Source: Chelatococcus reniformis
GTDB taxonomy: Bacteria; Pseudomonadota; Alphaproteobacteria; Rhizobiales; Beijerinckiaceae
DNA: 64,000 bases
Assembly (NCBI RefSeq): GCF_014640075.1
Contig: NZ_BMGG01000003.1
Coordinates: forward strand, 557,036 to 621,035
Reading direction: 5' to 3'
Part shown: positions 37,476 through 47,091 of the stretch, piece by piece
How positions within the stretch are numbered: position 1 is the first letter of the stretch
Layout: the number at the start of each line of letters is the position of its first letter
The notes under the pieces: model-generated
What the model was told of the DNA's origin: nothing
Database searches by the model: none
Seen by the model: only the letters and a program-made list of their open reading frames with translations
Made by a program: the position numbers and the translations under genes

Positions 37476-37500
37476 GAAGCCGGGAGCTAATCCCGGCTTC
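37476..37500 (+). repeat. Perfect hairpin in the ctaD-ctaB gap
   Basis: GAAGCCGGGA and TCCCGGCTTC pair perfectly (10 bp) around GCTAA. No T-run follows, so this is at most a weak terminator or an mRNA-processing stem. The rest of the 377-base gap (37408-37784) shows no gene-like frame with a ribosome site apart from the N-terminal extension of ctaB. Confidence 0.5.
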
Positions 37501-37784
37501 GGCGCGTCTGGGAGCGGGCAGCGGGCTCGGGCGGACAAAGCGCCACAGCGACGAGCGGGGCTCGGCTCTTGAGTATGCGCCGGTTGCGGGTAGAACCGAG
37601 CAGCCGCGTTCCGCGAATGGCTCTAATCTGACGGCGCGGAACACGGCGGCGAGGCTGGATGGACGATGCCATCCCTGATCCGGCCGCTCGCCCCGATCAC
37701 CGTGCGGCAGCGGCCAGCCCGAGGCCCTCGCAGCTGCACCAGGCGGCACCGTCCACGTCGCCATCGAAGAAAGACGTTCGCAAC

Positions 37785-38792
37785 ATGACGATGACAGGCG
37801 ATCGACTGACCGACGGCCGCACGGCCGACGCCGGCTTCGGCTCCCGCCCAGCCATCTCCACGGCGACCGTCGGTGACTATATCGAACTGTTCAAGCCACG
37901 GGTGATGTCGCTGGTCATCTTCACCGCCCTGGTGGGGATGGTGGTGAGCAACGGGCACGTCAATCCGGTCATCGGCTTTGCCGCCCTGGTGGCCATCGCG
38001 ATCGGCGCCGGCGCCTCGGGCGCCCTCAACATGTGGTGGGACGCGGACATCGACGCAAAGATGTCGCGCACCCAGGGGCGGCCGATCCCGGCCGGCCGGG
38101 TGGCGCCCGACGAGGCGCTGGCGCTCGGCCTCTCGCTGTCGATCGGGTCGGTGGCCTTCCTCGGGCTGATCACCAACCTCTTTGCCGCCGCCTTCCTTGC
38201 CTTCACCATATTCTTCTACGCCGTCATCTATTCCATGTGGCTGAAGCGGGCGACGGCGCAGAACATCGTCATAGGGGGCGCCGCCGGCGCCTTCCCGCCC
38301 ATGGTTGCCGAGGCCGCCGTCACGGGGGGCGTCAGCGCCCAAACCGCCGTCCTCTTTCTCATCATCTTCCTGTGGACGCCACCGCACTTCTGGGCCCTGG
38401 CGCTCAACAAGTCGGACGACTACGGCCGGGCCGGCATTCCCATGCTGCCGAACGTGGCGGGGCCCGACGCCACCCGCCGGCAGATCCTCATTTACACGCT
38501 CCTCCTGGTGCCCTGCGGCCTGTTGCCCTTCGCCCTCGGAGTCGGCGGCGTCGCCTACGCCGTCGTCGCCGCCGTGAGCGGGGCGGCCATGCTGGCGTTC
38601 GCCATCCAGGTCTTCGTGCGGCGGACCGGCGAGGCGGCCACGCGGGCCGCCCAGCACCTGTTCGGCTTCTCGATCCTGTACCTGCTGCTGCTGTTTGCGA
38701 CATTGCTCGCCGAGCGCACCCTGGGCCTCGGCGGCCAGGGTGCGGCGCTCGCGGACATGCTCGGCGGCGTTCTGCCGCTCCGGGTGCTGTGA
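37785..38792 (+). CDS. ctaB: Protoheme IX farnesyltransferase
   Basis: Makes heme O from protoheme, the step before heme A for the aa3 oxidase. Two aspartate-rich motifs are visible, [15 protein letters not shown] and [14 protein letters not shown], in a protein with about nine membrane helices ([19 protein letters not shown] first). The start at 37785 is one of several; an ATG at 37659 opens a 42-residue polar leader, which is not supported by a ribosome site. It overlaps the start of coxF by one base. Confidence 0.97.
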   Translation: MTMTGDRLTDGRTADAGFGSRPAISTATVGDYIELFKPRVMSLVIFTALVGMVVSNGHVNPVIGFAALVAIAIGAGASGALNMWWDADIDAKMSRTQGRPIPAGRVAPDEALALGLSLSIGSVAFLGLITNLFAAAFLAFTIFFYAVIYSMWLKRATAQNIVIGGAAGAFPPMVAEAAVTGGVSAQTAVLFLIIFLWTPPHFWALALNKSDDYGRAGIPMLPNVAGPDATRRQILIYTLLLVPCGLLPFALGVGGVAYAVVAAVSGAAMLAFAIQVFVRRTGEAATRAAQHLFGFSILYLLLLFATLLAERTLGLGGQGAALADMLGGVLPLRVL

Positions 38793-38956
38793 TGGCCGAC
38801 GACGAGCCCACCGGCATTGTCCTGACGCCAGAAGAGCGCAAGCGCCGGCGCGCACGCAATATCGCCATCGGACTGGCCCTCGGCGCCCTGGCCCTGCTCT
38901 TCTACGTGGTCACGGTCGCCAAGATCGGCGTCAATATTCTCAACCGGCCCCTGTAA
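38792..38956 (+). CDS. CoxF-like small oxidase assembly protein
   Basis: A 54-residue protein with a basic N-terminus (LTPEERKRRRARNIAIG) and one membrane helix. It fits the small CoxF-type proteins encoded between ctaB and ctaG in rhizobia. The start ATG shares one base with the ctaB stop TGA, and ctaG begins 10 bases later, so it is part of the operon. Role in assembly is inferred from position only. Confidence 0.85.
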   Translation: MADDEPTGIVLTPEERKRRRARNIAIGLALGALALLFYVVTVAKIGVNILNRPL

Positions 38957-38966
38957 GGAGGGCGCG

Positions 38967-39611
38967 ATGAGCACCACCCCGGATCCGGACATCGAAGACC
39001 GGGCCGTGCCACCCGGTCCGGCGGCCCCCACACAGGGGGCACCGCGCGGCCTGCGCACCACCGCCATCGCCTGCGGCATCACCGTGCTGGGCATGGTGGG
39101 GCTCTCCTTCGCGGCCGTTCCGCTCTACCGCCTGTTCTGCCAGGCGACCGGCTTCGCCGGCACGCCGCGGATCGGCACTGCGCCGTCGACGGCCCAGGCG
39201 GACCGAGAGGTGATGGTGCGTTTCGATGCCAATGTGGCGCCCGGCGTCGCCTGGAGCTTCACGCCGGAACAGACCGAGGTTGCGGCCGCGCTCGGCGAGA
39301 CCAAGACGGTGTTCTACCGGATCAGCAACCGGGCCAAGGTGCCGACGACGGGCATCGCGACCTTCAACGTCCAGCCCGAGCAGGCCGGCGCCTACTTCGT
39401 CAAGATCCAGTGCTTCTGCTTCAACGAGCAGACGCTGGCGCCGGGCGAATCGATCGATGCGCCGGTGGTCTTTTACGTCGACCCCGAGCTCGCCAAGGAT
39501 CGCGACCTCAAGACCCTTTCCACCATCACGCTGTCGTACACCGTCTTCCCGGCCAAGGACGGCCGGCCGATGGCTGCGACCGAAGGTGCGGCGGACAAAC
39601 CGAAATTGTGA
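38967..39611 (+). CDS. ctaG: Cytochrome c oxidase assembly protein CtaG (Cox11-like)
   Basis: Delivers copper to the CuB site of subunit I. One N-terminal membrane helix (IACGITVLGMVGLSFAAVPLYRLFCQATGFAGT) is followed by an Ig-like periplasmic domain. The copper-binding motif is KIQCFCFNEQTL, and the cysteine in YRLFCQATGF is also conserved. Length 214 is typical. Confidence 0.97.
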   Translation: MSTTPDPDIEDRAVPPGPAAPTQGAPRGLRTTAIACGITVLGMVGLSFAAVPLYRLFCQATGFAGTPRIGTAPSTAQADREVMVRFDANVAPGVAWSFTPEQTEVAAALGETKTVFYRISNRAKVPTTGIATFNVQPEQAGAYFVKIQCFCFNEQTLAPGESIDAPVVFYVDPELAKDRDLKTLSTITLSYTVFPAKDGRPMAATEGAADKPKL

Positions 39612-39653
39612 GGCTATAAGCGCCTTACTCCCTGAGGCAGGAGATCCCCTTCA

Positions 39654-40514
39654 ATGGCCGACGCGCACGCGAAGCCCCAGCACGATTACCATCTGGTCAA
39701 CCCCAGCCCGTGGCCGCTGATCGGTTCGATCGCCTTCTTCGTCATGGCGACGGGCCTCGTCATGTCCATGAAGGGGCTGACCATGGGCGGCATCAAGCTC
39801 GGCCCTTATCTCCTCGGGGCCGGCCTGATCGGCATCCTTTATGTCATGGCCAGCTGGTGGATCGACGTTGTCCGCGAGGCCCAGGAGGAAGGCCACCATA
39901 CGCGGGTGGTGCAGTTGCATCACCGCTACGGCATGATGCTGTTCATCGCCTCCGAGGTGATGTTCTTCGTCGCCTGGTTCTGGGCCTTCTTCGACGCGGC
40001 TCTGTTCCCCGGCGAGGCGATCCAGTACGCGCGCACCGAGATGACCGGCGGCCATTGGCCGCCCAAGGGCATCGAGTCGCTCGACCCCTGGCACCTGCCG
40101 TTGCTCAACACGCTGATCCTGCTGACCTCGGGCACGACGCTGACGTGGGCGCACCACGCCCTGCTCCACAACGATCGCGAGGGCCTCAAGCAGGGTCTCA
40201 TCCTCACCGTGGTGCTCGGCCTCCTGTTCACCACGGTGCAGGCCTACGAATACCTCCATGCCCACTTCGCCTTCTCGGGCAACATCTACGGCGCCACCTT
40301 CTTCATGGCGACGGGCTTCCACGGCTTCCACGTCATCGTCGGCACCATCTTTCTGATCGTGTGCTTGCTGCGGGCGCTGCGCGGCGACTTCACCCCGACC
40401 CACCACCTGGGGCTCGAGTTCGGCGCCTGGTATTGGCACTTCGTCGACGTGGTCTGGCTGTTCCTGTTCGCCTGCATCTACGTGTGGGGCGCCGGACCGA
40501 TCGCCGGCCATTGA
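39654..40514 (+). CDS. ctaE: Cytochrome c oxidase subunit III
   Basis: Seven-helix subunit that stabilises the catalytic core. AHAKPQHDYHLVNPSPWPL at the start, EVMFFVAWFWAFF and HVIVGTIFLIVCLLR followed by HHLGLEFGAWYWHFVDVVWLFLF at the end are the family's conserved blocks, with 286 residues. AGGAGA precedes the ATG. The gene lies 42 bases from ctaG. Confidence 0.98.
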   Translation: MADAHAKPQHDYHLVNPSPWPLIGSIAFFVMATGLVMSMKGLTMGGIKLGPYLLGAGLIGILYVMASWWIDVVREAQEEGHHTRVVQLHHRYGMMLFIASEVMFFVAWFWAFFDAALFPGEAIQYARTEMTGGHWPPKGIESLDPWHLPLLNTLILLTSGTTLTWAHHALLHNDREGLKQGLILTVVLGLLFTTVQAYEYLHAHFAFSGNIYGATFFMATGFHGFHVIVGTIFLIVCLLRALRGDFTPTHHLGLEFGAWYWHFVDVVWLFLFACIYVWGAGPIAGH

Positions 40515-40619
40515 CGCAAATCCCGACGGGCGGCGGCAAAGCGCCGTCGCCCGGAGCAGGGTGTGCCCCGGACGAAGCGTGAGATGGGGCATGAGGCATC
40601 CTGCGACCGAGCACCGCCC

Positions 40620-40994
40620 ATGAATGCTGATCACTACCCTCCGCAGGAGCCGGTTGCGACGGGCCTCGCCGGCCGCTGTCCCCGCTGCGGCCAGGGCCGC
40701 CTGTTCAACGGTTTTCTCAGCGTCGCGCCGTCGTGCGGTGTTTGCGGTCTCGACTTTTCGTTCGCCGACGCCGCCGACGGCCCCGCGTTCTTCATCATGA
40801 CGGCCGCCGGCGTCGCGGTCGTGGGTTTTGCCCTGTGGCTCGAGCTCACCTACGAGCCGTCGTTCTGGGTGCACCTGGTGACGACGCTGCCACTGGCGCT
40901 GCTGCTGTGCGTGCTACCCCTCCGTCCGCTGAAGGGCGTGATGATCGCGCTGCAATATGTCAACAAGGCCGAAGAAGGGCGCCTTGAGCGATGA
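40620..40994 (+). CDS. DUF983 membrane protein
   Basis: A 124-residue protein with a cysteine-rich N-terminus CPRCGQGRLFNGFLSVAPSCGVCGLDF (two CxxC-like pairs that could bind a metal) and two membrane helices. This arrangement is the DUF983 family, found right after ctaE in many alphaproteobacteria; its role in oxidase assembly is presumed but not shown. The ATG at 40620 gives the usual start. It overlaps the SURF1 gene. Confidence 0.9.
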   Translation: MNADHYPPQEPVATGLAGRCPRCGQGRLFNGFLSVAPSCGVCGLDFSFADAADGPAFFIMTAAGVAVVGFALWLELTYEPSFWVHLVTTLPLALLLCVLPLRPLKGVMIALQYVNKAEEGRLER

Positions 40995-41838
40995 CTCGCC
41001 GGCCGGATCGCCGCGATCCGCGCCGAAGCTGAGCCCGCCAGGGAACGCCGAGCCGGGACGGCATCGCCCGTCGCCGACCTGCGAGACCGATTCGCGCGGG
41101 CCGTATCGCCTCCACGGTCTGCTGTGGCCCGCCGTAGCCACCGTCATCGGCCTTGCGATCCTCGTGGGCCTTGGCTTGTGGCAGCTCGAACGCCGCGCCT
41201 GGAAGACCGAGTTGCTCGCCCGCATCGACGCGCGCATCCACGCTGCCCCGACGCCGCTGCCGCCCGAAGCACAATGGGCGCAATGGACGGCCGCGGCGGA
41301 CGAATATCGCCATGTCGCGGCCACCGGGCGCTATCGCTTCGACAAGCAGGTGCTGGTCCGCGGCAACTCCCCGCGCGAGCGCGGCACGGTGGTGGCGGGG
41401 TTTGCGGTCATCACGCCGCTTGAGCTCGCCTCCGGCGCAACCGTGCTGGTGAACCGCGGCTTCATCGCCGAGGAGATGCGGGACGCACTGGTCCCGCTGG
41501 ATCGACGGACCGATCCGGCGGCGGCGATCACCGGACTGATGCGGGCTTCGCAGGCGCGCACCAGCTTCACGCCGGCGGACGATCCGGGCCGGGGCGAATG
41601 GTTCACCCGCGACATCACGGCCATTGCCGCTGCCGAGAAGCTGGCGCGCACCGCCCCTTTCATCATCGACGCCGACGCCAAGCCCGGCCAGATCGAGGGC
41701 CCGCGCGGCGGTCTGACGGTGGTGAATTTCCCCAACGACCACCTCCAGTATGCGCTGACCTGGTTTGGGCTGGCGGCCGCACTCGCCGGGGTGTTCGTCG
41801 TCTTCGCGGTCCGCCGCATGCGCGGCGACCGGGGGTAG
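40984..41838 (+). CDS. SURF1-family heme A assembly protein
   Basis: Helps heme A insertion into oxidase subunit I. Two membrane helices bracket a periplasmic domain: ATVIGLAILVGLGLWQLERRAWK with the conserved G-L-G-x-W-Q-x-x-R, and at the C-terminus LQYALTWFGLAAALAGVFVVF. TVLVNRGFI is a family motif. The best start is TTG at 40984, four bases after GAAGAAGGG and overlapping the DUF983 stop by 11 bases; an ATG at 40957 has no ribosome site. Confidence 0.93.
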   Translation: MSDDSPAGSPRSAPKLSPPGNAEPGRHRPSPTCETDSRGPYRLHGLLWPAVATVIGLAILVGLGLWQLERRAWKTELLARIDARIHAAPTPLPPEAQWAQWTAAADEYRHVAATGRYRFDKQVLVRGNSPRERGTVVAGFAVITPLELASGATVLVNRGFIAEEMRDALVPLDRRTDPAAAITGLMRASQARTSFTPADDPGRGEWFTRDITAIAAAEKLARTAPFIIDADAKPGQIEGPRGGLTVVNFPNDHLQYALTWFGLAAALAGVFVVFAVRRMRGDRG

Positions 41839-41977
41839 CGTCAGGGCGGTCGCGGACCCCGACGAGCCGCGGACGTCAGCCATGATATTGAAGAATAGGG
41901 TAAATACCGCGCTCGTTGGCGTCCGCTTCCTTGAAACCGCCCCGCGCGGGCCGTAACCTGCGCCGTCGGAGGAACCA

Positions 41978-43396
41978 TTGCTGCACGTGTCGACCCGGGG
42001 CGAAGCGCCCGCCATCGGCTTTACCGACGCCCTGCTCGCCGGACTGGCAAGGGACGGCGGGCTCTATGTGCCCGAGGCCTGGCCGCGCCTCGCTGCCGCC
42101 GACATCGCGGCGTTTGCCGGCAAGCCATATGCGGCCGTCGCCGAGCGGGTGCTGAGCGCGCTCATCCCGTCCAGCGACATCTCCGCCCCGCTGCTTGGCG
42201 ACATGGTCCGTTCCGCCTACGCCGGCTTCCGTCACCCCGCCGTCTGCCCACTGGCACAGATCGGCGACAACCTGTTTGTGCTCGAGCTGTTCCACGGCCC
42301 CACGCTCGCCTTCAAGGACGTGGCCATGCAGCTTCTGGCGCGCATGATGGACTACGCCCTCAAAGGGCGCGGCCAACGCGCCACCATCGTCGGCGCGACC
42401 TCCGGCGATACCGGTTCAGCGGCCATCGATGCCTTCGGCGGTCTCGATCAGGTGGATGTCTTCATCCTCTATCCCCATGGCCGCGTATCCGAGGTGCAGC
42501 GCCGGCAGATGACCAGCGTCGATGCGCCCAACGTCCACGCCATCGCGCTGGAGGGGACGTTCGACGACTGTCAGGCCATCGTCAAAGGGCTGTTCAACCA
42601 TCACGCCTTTCGTGACCAACTGGCGCTCTCCGGCGTGAACTCCATCAACTGGGGGCGGATTGCCGCCCAAACGGTCTACTACTTCACCGCAGCGGTCGCC
42701 CTGGGGGCCCCGTTGCGGCCCGTGTCATTCTCGGTTCCCACCGGCAACTTCGGCGACGTGCTGGCCGGCTACATCGCCAAGCGCATGGGCCTGCCGATTG
42801 ACCGGCTGGCCATCGCCACGAACGAAAACGACATCCTTGTCCGCACCCTGGCAAGCGGCCGCTACGAGGTGCGCGGCGTCAAGCCGACCTCCTCGCCGTC
42901 CATGGACATCGAGGTCTCCTCCAATTTCGAGCGGCTGCTCTTCGAGGTCTATGGCCGCGATGGGCAGCAGGTCCGCCGCCTGATGGCCGCCCTTCAGCAG
43001 GGGCGCGCCTTCGACATCGATGCCGCTCCACTTGCGGCCATCCGCACCGACTTTTCGAGCCACGCCGTCGACGAGCAGCAGACCGAGGCGGAGATCGGCC
43101 GGGCCTGGCGCGAGGCGGGCTATCTGCTGGACCCCCACACCGCCGTGGCCGTAGCCGCCGCCCGGCGCGAACTTGCGTGTAATCCCGCGGTCCCGATGGT
43201 GGCGCTGGGCACCGCGCATCCGGCCAAGTTCCCCGACGCGGTGGAGCGTGCGGCCGGGCTACGGCCCGCCCTGCCGCCGCACCTGGCGAACCTCTTCGCA
43301 CGTCCCGAACGGTTTACGGTCATCGCCAACGAACAGTCGGCGATCGAGAGCTTCATTCGCAGTCGCGCCCGGGCCGCCGCCGGAATCGCTGCATGA
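41978..43396 (+). CDS. thrC: Threonine synthase
   Basis: Converts O-phosphohomoserine to threonine with PLP, 472 residues. The PLP lysine is Lys113 in FHGPTLAFKDVAMQ, and GATSGDTGSAA is the phosphate-binding loop. The reading frame begins at TTG, just after GGAGGAAC; the family start L-x-x-STRGEAP follows at once, so this rare start codon is well supported. It sits after the oxidase cluster, as in other Rhizobiales. Confidence 0.97.
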   Translation: MLHVSTRGEAPAIGFTDALLAGLARDGGLYVPEAWPRLAAADIAAFAGKPYAAVAERVLSALIPSSDISAPLLGDMVRSAYAGFRHPAVCPLAQIGDNLFVLELFHGPTLAFKDVAMQLLARMMDYALKGRGQRATIVGATSGDTGSAAIDAFGGLDQVDVFILYPHGRVSEVQRRQMTSVDAPNVHAIALEGTFDDCQAIVKGLFNHHAFRDQLALSGVNSINWGRIAAQTVYYFTAAVALGAPLRPVSFSVPTGNFGDVLAGYIAKRMGLPIDRLAIATNENDILVRTLASGRYEVRGVKPTSSPSMDIEVSSNFERLLFEVYGRDGQQVRRLMAALQQGRAFDIDAAPLAAIRTDFSSHAVDEQQTEAEIGRAWREAGYLLDPHTAVAVAAARRELACNPAVPMVALGTAHPAKFPDAVERAAGLRPALPPHLANLFARPERFTVIANEQSAIESFIRSRARAAAGIAA

Positions 43397-43430
43397 AGCC
43401 GGCGCCGCGCGGTCGACGGAGGATGGTGGC

Positions 43431-44018
43431 ATGGCCCTGTTCCGATTGACGTCCGCCAACGAGAGCTTCCCCCGGGTGCATGGCTCGGGTCTCTATCTGC
43501 GGGCGCCGACCATGAACGACTACGAGGAGTGGGCGGTGCTGCGGGCGGAAAGCCGCGCGTTCCTGGAACCGTGGGAACCGCTGTGGCCCGCCGATGACTT
43601 GACGAGGACGGCGTTCCGGCGACGGATCCGCCGCTACATCGACGAGATCCGCAATGATTGCGCCTATCCCCTGCTCGTCTTTGCCAGCCCCGGCGACCTG
43701 CTGGTCGGCGGCCTCACCCTGGGCCTCATCCGCCGCGGCGTCTCCCAGTCGGCCACCGTCGGCTACTGGATGGGCGAGCGATACGCCGGCAGGGGGCTGA
43801 TGACCGAGGCGGTCAAGGCGACCTCCCGATTCGCCTTCGGCGAGTTGGGGCTGCGCCGCCTGGAGGCGGCGTGCCTGCCAACCAACGGGCCCTCGATCCG
43901 GCTTCTTGAAAAGGCCGGATACATCCGGGAGGGCTTGGCGCGCCGCTACTTGTGCATTGCGGGAGAATGGCAGGACCATCTTCTTTATGCCCGATTGAGG
44001 GACGATCCGAACGCATGA
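43431..44018 (+). CDS. GNAT acetyltransferase, RimJ-like
   Basis: A 195-residue N-acetyltransferase of the RimJ/RimL branch. The acetyl-CoA loop is in VGYWMGERYAGRGLMTEAVKA, and the C-terminal LGLRRLEAACLPTNGPSIRLLEKAGYIREGLARRYL is typical. RimJ modifies the N-terminus of ribosomal protein S5; the true target here is unknown. GGAGG lies upstream of the ATG at 43431. It follows thrC by 34 bases, whereas many relatives have an M16 peptidase gene between the two. Confidence 0.92.
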   Translation: MALFRLTSANESFPRVHGSGLYLRAPTMNDYEEWAVLRAESRAFLEPWEPLWPADDLTRTAFRRRIRRYIDEIRNDCAYPLLVFASPGDLLVGGLTLGLIRRGVSQSATVGYWMGERYAGRGLMTEAVKATSRFAFGELGLRRLEAACLPTNGPSIRLLEKAGYIREGLARRYLCIAGEWQDHLLYARLRDDPNA

Positions 44019-44181
44019 TCGATCACCCAATCGGCCGGTGCAGCGGCCCCCGGCATCCCGCCGGATCGTCAATATCCTTACTTCGACCATGACCGTCGCC
44101 GAGGTTGCCGCTCCAGGCGTCGCCTTGGCTGGTTGCCCTCCACTGCGCGTCTGACTACGACATCCCTGTTCAGTCTGGATC

Positions 44182-47088
44182 ATGCTGCTGTCCGAGTTCC
44201 TCCCGCTCTTGCGCCTTCGCCGTATCCTCCCATGCGCGCTGCTCGTGCTTGCGATCCTCGCGAGCGCCGGCTCCGCCCAGGCGGTCGAGGCGGTGCGAGT
44301 GTCGCTCGACCAGCCGGCGCTCGATCTCACCAACGTGGTCGAGCACTATCGCTCCGAGGCGGATGTCATCCAGATCTCGACCGCCCCGGGTCCCGACGGC
44401 ATCGTTCGGCGCATTGCCGTCAAGGCACGCGAAACCGGAACACGGCCGGACTGGATCGTATTCGCCCTGTCCAATCCGAGTGACGAGCAGATCGACCGCC
44501 TACTGGTCGCCCCGCACTACAAGCTCACCGGCTCGGGCGTGGTCTGGCCCGACCTGGGCGCCTCACGCATCGCAGCCATCACCGCAAGCCAGGGCATCAA
44601 GCCCGAGCGCGACGACAGCGCCGACGCGGACGTGTTCACCATCACGCTCGACCCCGGCACGACGGTGACCTTCATCGCCGAGCTCAGCACCCCCCAGTTG
44701 CCGCAGCTCTCACTGTGGGAGCCGGACGCCTACAAGCAGAAGGTCAACGGCCTCACCCTCTATAAGGGCATCATCATCGGCATCTCCGGGCTGCTGGCGC
44801 TGTTCCTGACCATCGTCTTCGTGGTCAAGGGCGCAGTCATCTTCCCTGCGGCCGCGGCGCTGGCGTGGGCCGTGCTGGCCTACACATGCATCGATTTCGG
44901 CTTCATCCAGCGCATCTTCCCGATCACCGCGGGCGCGGACCGCCTGTATCGGGCCGGCGCCGAGACGGTGCTGGCAGCGACGCTGCTGGTGTTTCTGTTC
45001 GCTTACCTCAATTTGAACCGCTGGCACGTGCGTTACAGTCATGTCACCGCCGCGTGGCTGATCTTTCTGGGTGCGCTGGTCGGGCTCGCCGTCATCGATC
45101 CGCCGGTCGCGGCGGGGGTGGCACGCATCTCCATCGCCGCAGTCGCCGCGATCGGCTTTGCTCTCGTCGTCCACCTGGCCAGCCGCGGCTACGACCGCGC
45201 CGTCATGCTGATTCCCACCTGGACGCTGTTGCTCGTCTGGGTGGCGGCCGCCTCGCTCGCCGTCACCGGCGAGCTCAGCCGCGACCTTGTCCCCCCGGCC
45301 CTGATCGGCGGCCTAGTGCTCATCGTCATGCTGATCGGCTTCACCGTCATGCAGCATGCCTTCGCCGGCGGCGCCCTGGCGCAGGGGCTGGTCAGTGACA
45401 CGGAGCGGCGTGCCCTCGCGCTCGCCGGCTCGGGCGACATCGTCTTCGACTGGGACGTGCTGACCGACCGGATCTCGGTGAGCCCCGAACTCGAACAGCA
45501 GCTTGGCCTGAAGCGCGATACGCTCGAAGGCAGCGCGGCCGACTGGCTGGACCTGCTGCACCCGCTCGACCGGGACCGCTACCGCACCACGCTCGATGCG
45601 GTGCTCGAGCAGCGCCGCGGCCGCATATCCATGGACTTTCGGCTCAGGGCCGCGCGCGGCCACTATCTCTGGTACCAGCTCAAGGCGCGGCCCGTCGTCG
45701 GCAGCGACAACGAAGTGATCCGCGTCGTCGGCACGCTCTCCGACATCAATGAGAGCAAGGTCTTCGAAGAGCGGCTGCTGCAGGATTCGATCTACGACAA
45801 GCTGACGGGACTGCCCAATCGCCAGCTCTACCTCGACCGGCTGGACTCGGCTCTCGTGCTGGCGCGCCGTGATGAATCGGTGCGTCCGACGGTCTTGGTC
45901 ATCGACATCGACCGCTTCCGCACCATCAACGAGGACGCGGGACCCGCGGCAGGCGATTCCGTGCTGCAGATGGTCGCGAGGCGCCTGGCTCGGCTGGTGA
46001 GGCCGCAGGACACGCTGGCACGCCTTGGAAGCGACGAGATGGCCGTGATTCTGTTCTCGGAGGTGGAGCCTGACCAGATCACCGCCTTCGCCGAGCGCGC
46101 CCGCGAGGTGCTGAGCACGCCAATCCCGCTCGGCGAGCACGAAGCGGTGCTGACCGGCTCGATCGGCATCGCGCTCTATGACCCGACCATGAAGGCCGGC
46201 GCGGAGGAGTTGCTCGGCAACGCCGAGATCGCCTTGGCCTACGCCAAACGGCAGGGTGGCAACCAGATCGAGGCGTTCCGCCCGATGATGCGGGGTTTGC
46301 GGACCGAGCCGCTGACGCTCGGGTCCGATCTCGGCAAGGCGCTTGACCGAGGCGAGATCAAGGTGTTCTTCCAGCCGATCGTGCGCCTCGAGGATCGCAC
46401 CGTTGCCGGCTTCGAGACGGTGCTGCGTTGGGATCATCCGCGTCAGGGCCGCCTCGGCCTTTCCGAATTCCGCGACATCGCCATCGACAATGGGCTGCTC
46501 GGCGACCTCTTCGCCTTTGCGGTGGAGCGCACGGCACGGGAACTCGCCGCCTGGCAGGACGTGCTCGACGTCGAACCCCCGATGTTCGCCAGCGTCGGCC
46601 TGCCGAGCAGCCGGCTGTTGCGGCCGGAGACCCTCAATCCGATGCGCGCCGTGCTGGAGCGCTCCGGGGTGCTGCCGGGCTCGCTGCGCCTCGACATCCC
46701 CGAGCGGCTCTTGACTGAACATCCCGAGTTCGCCGTGCGCATGCTCCAACGCGTCCGTGACGCGGGGGCCGGCGTCTCGCTGACCCAATTCGGCGTCGGC
46801 CAGTCGCCGTTGACCTACCTGCAGCGCTTCGAGTTCGACATGGTGAAGATCGATCCCTCGATCGTCCGTCACAAGGGCTCGGCGGCGCGCACAGCGATCC
46901 TGCGGTCGATCATCGCGCTGGCCCACGACCTGGGCGTCGAGGTGGGTGCCGATGGCGCCGAGGACGAGTCGGATTCGGTCGAGCTGTCGCAGCTCGGCTG
47001 CGACTATGCCCAGGGACAGGCCTTTGGCGACGCCATGAGCGCCTACGACGCTCGGCGCCTCGTGGGCTCGGCGCCCGAGGCGGCATAG
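44182..47088 (+). CDS. Membrane PAS-GGDEF-EAL protein, both catalytic sites degenerate
   Basis: A 968-residue protein. Order: signal helix (to about 35), periplasmic domain (about 35-190), seven or so membrane helices (about 195-400, resembling 7TMR-DISM), PAS (about 415-530), GGDEF-like (about 535-700), EAL-like (about 715-965). GGDEF is replaced by GSDEM (about residue 615). In the EAL domain the EAL triad is ETV, the usual DDFG is TQFG, and the loop VAEGVE reads VGADGAED. With the metal ligands lost, phosphodiesterase activity is very unlikely and cyclase activity doubtful, so it may be a c-di-GMP or nucleotide receptor. Same-strand neighbour of the GNAT gene. Confidence 0.92.
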   Translation: MLLSEFLPLLRLRRILPCALLVLAILASAGSAQAVEAVRVSLDQPALDLTNVVEHYRSEADVIQISTAPGPDGIVRRIAVKARETGTRPDWIVFALSNPSDEQIDRLLVAPHYKLTGSGVVWPDLGASRIAAITASQGIKPERDDSADADVFTITLDPGTTVTFIAELSTPQLPQLSLWEPDAYKQKVNGLTLYKGIIIGISGLLALFLTIVFVVKGAVIFPAAAALAWAVLAYTCIDFGFIQRIFPITAGADRLYRAGAETVLAATLLVFLFAYLNLNRWHVRYSHVTAAWLIFLGALVGLAVIDPPVAAGVARISIAAVAAIGFALVVHLASRGYDRAVMLIPTWTLLLVWVAAASLAVTGELSRDLVPPALIGGLVLIVMLIGFTVMQHAFAGGALAQGLVSDTERRALALAGSGDIVFDWDVLTDRISVSPELEQQLGLKRDTLEGSAADWLDLLHPLDRDRYRTTLDAVLEQRRGRISMDFRLRAARGHYLWYQLKARPVVGSDNEVIRVVGTLSDINESKVFEERLLQDSIYDKLTGLPNRQLYLDRLDSALVLARRDESVRPTVLVIDIDRFRTINEDAGPAAGDSVLQMVARRLARLVRPQDTLARLGSDEMAVILFSEVEPDQITAFAERAREVLSTPIPLGEHEAVLTGSIGIALYDPTMKAGAEELLGNAEIALAYAKRQGGNQIEAFRPMMRGLRTEPLTLGSDLGKALDRGEIKVFFQPIVRLEDRTVAGFETVLRWDHPRQGRLGLSEFRDIAIDNGLLGDLFAFAVERTARELAAWQDVLDVEPPMFASVGLPSSRLLRPETLNPMRAVLERSGVLPGSLRLDIPERLLTEHPEFAVRMLQRVRDAGAGVSLTQFGVGQSPLTYLQRFEFDMVKIDPSIVRHKGSAARTAILRSIIALAHDLGVEVGADGAEDESDSVELSQLGCDYAQGQAFGDAMSAYDARRLVGSAPEAA

Positions 47089-47091
47089 CGT

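Noticed and set aside
37408-37784. A gene in the ctaD-ctaB gap
   Set aside because: Short frames exist, but none has a ribosome site or a recognisable product. A hairpin is the only feature.
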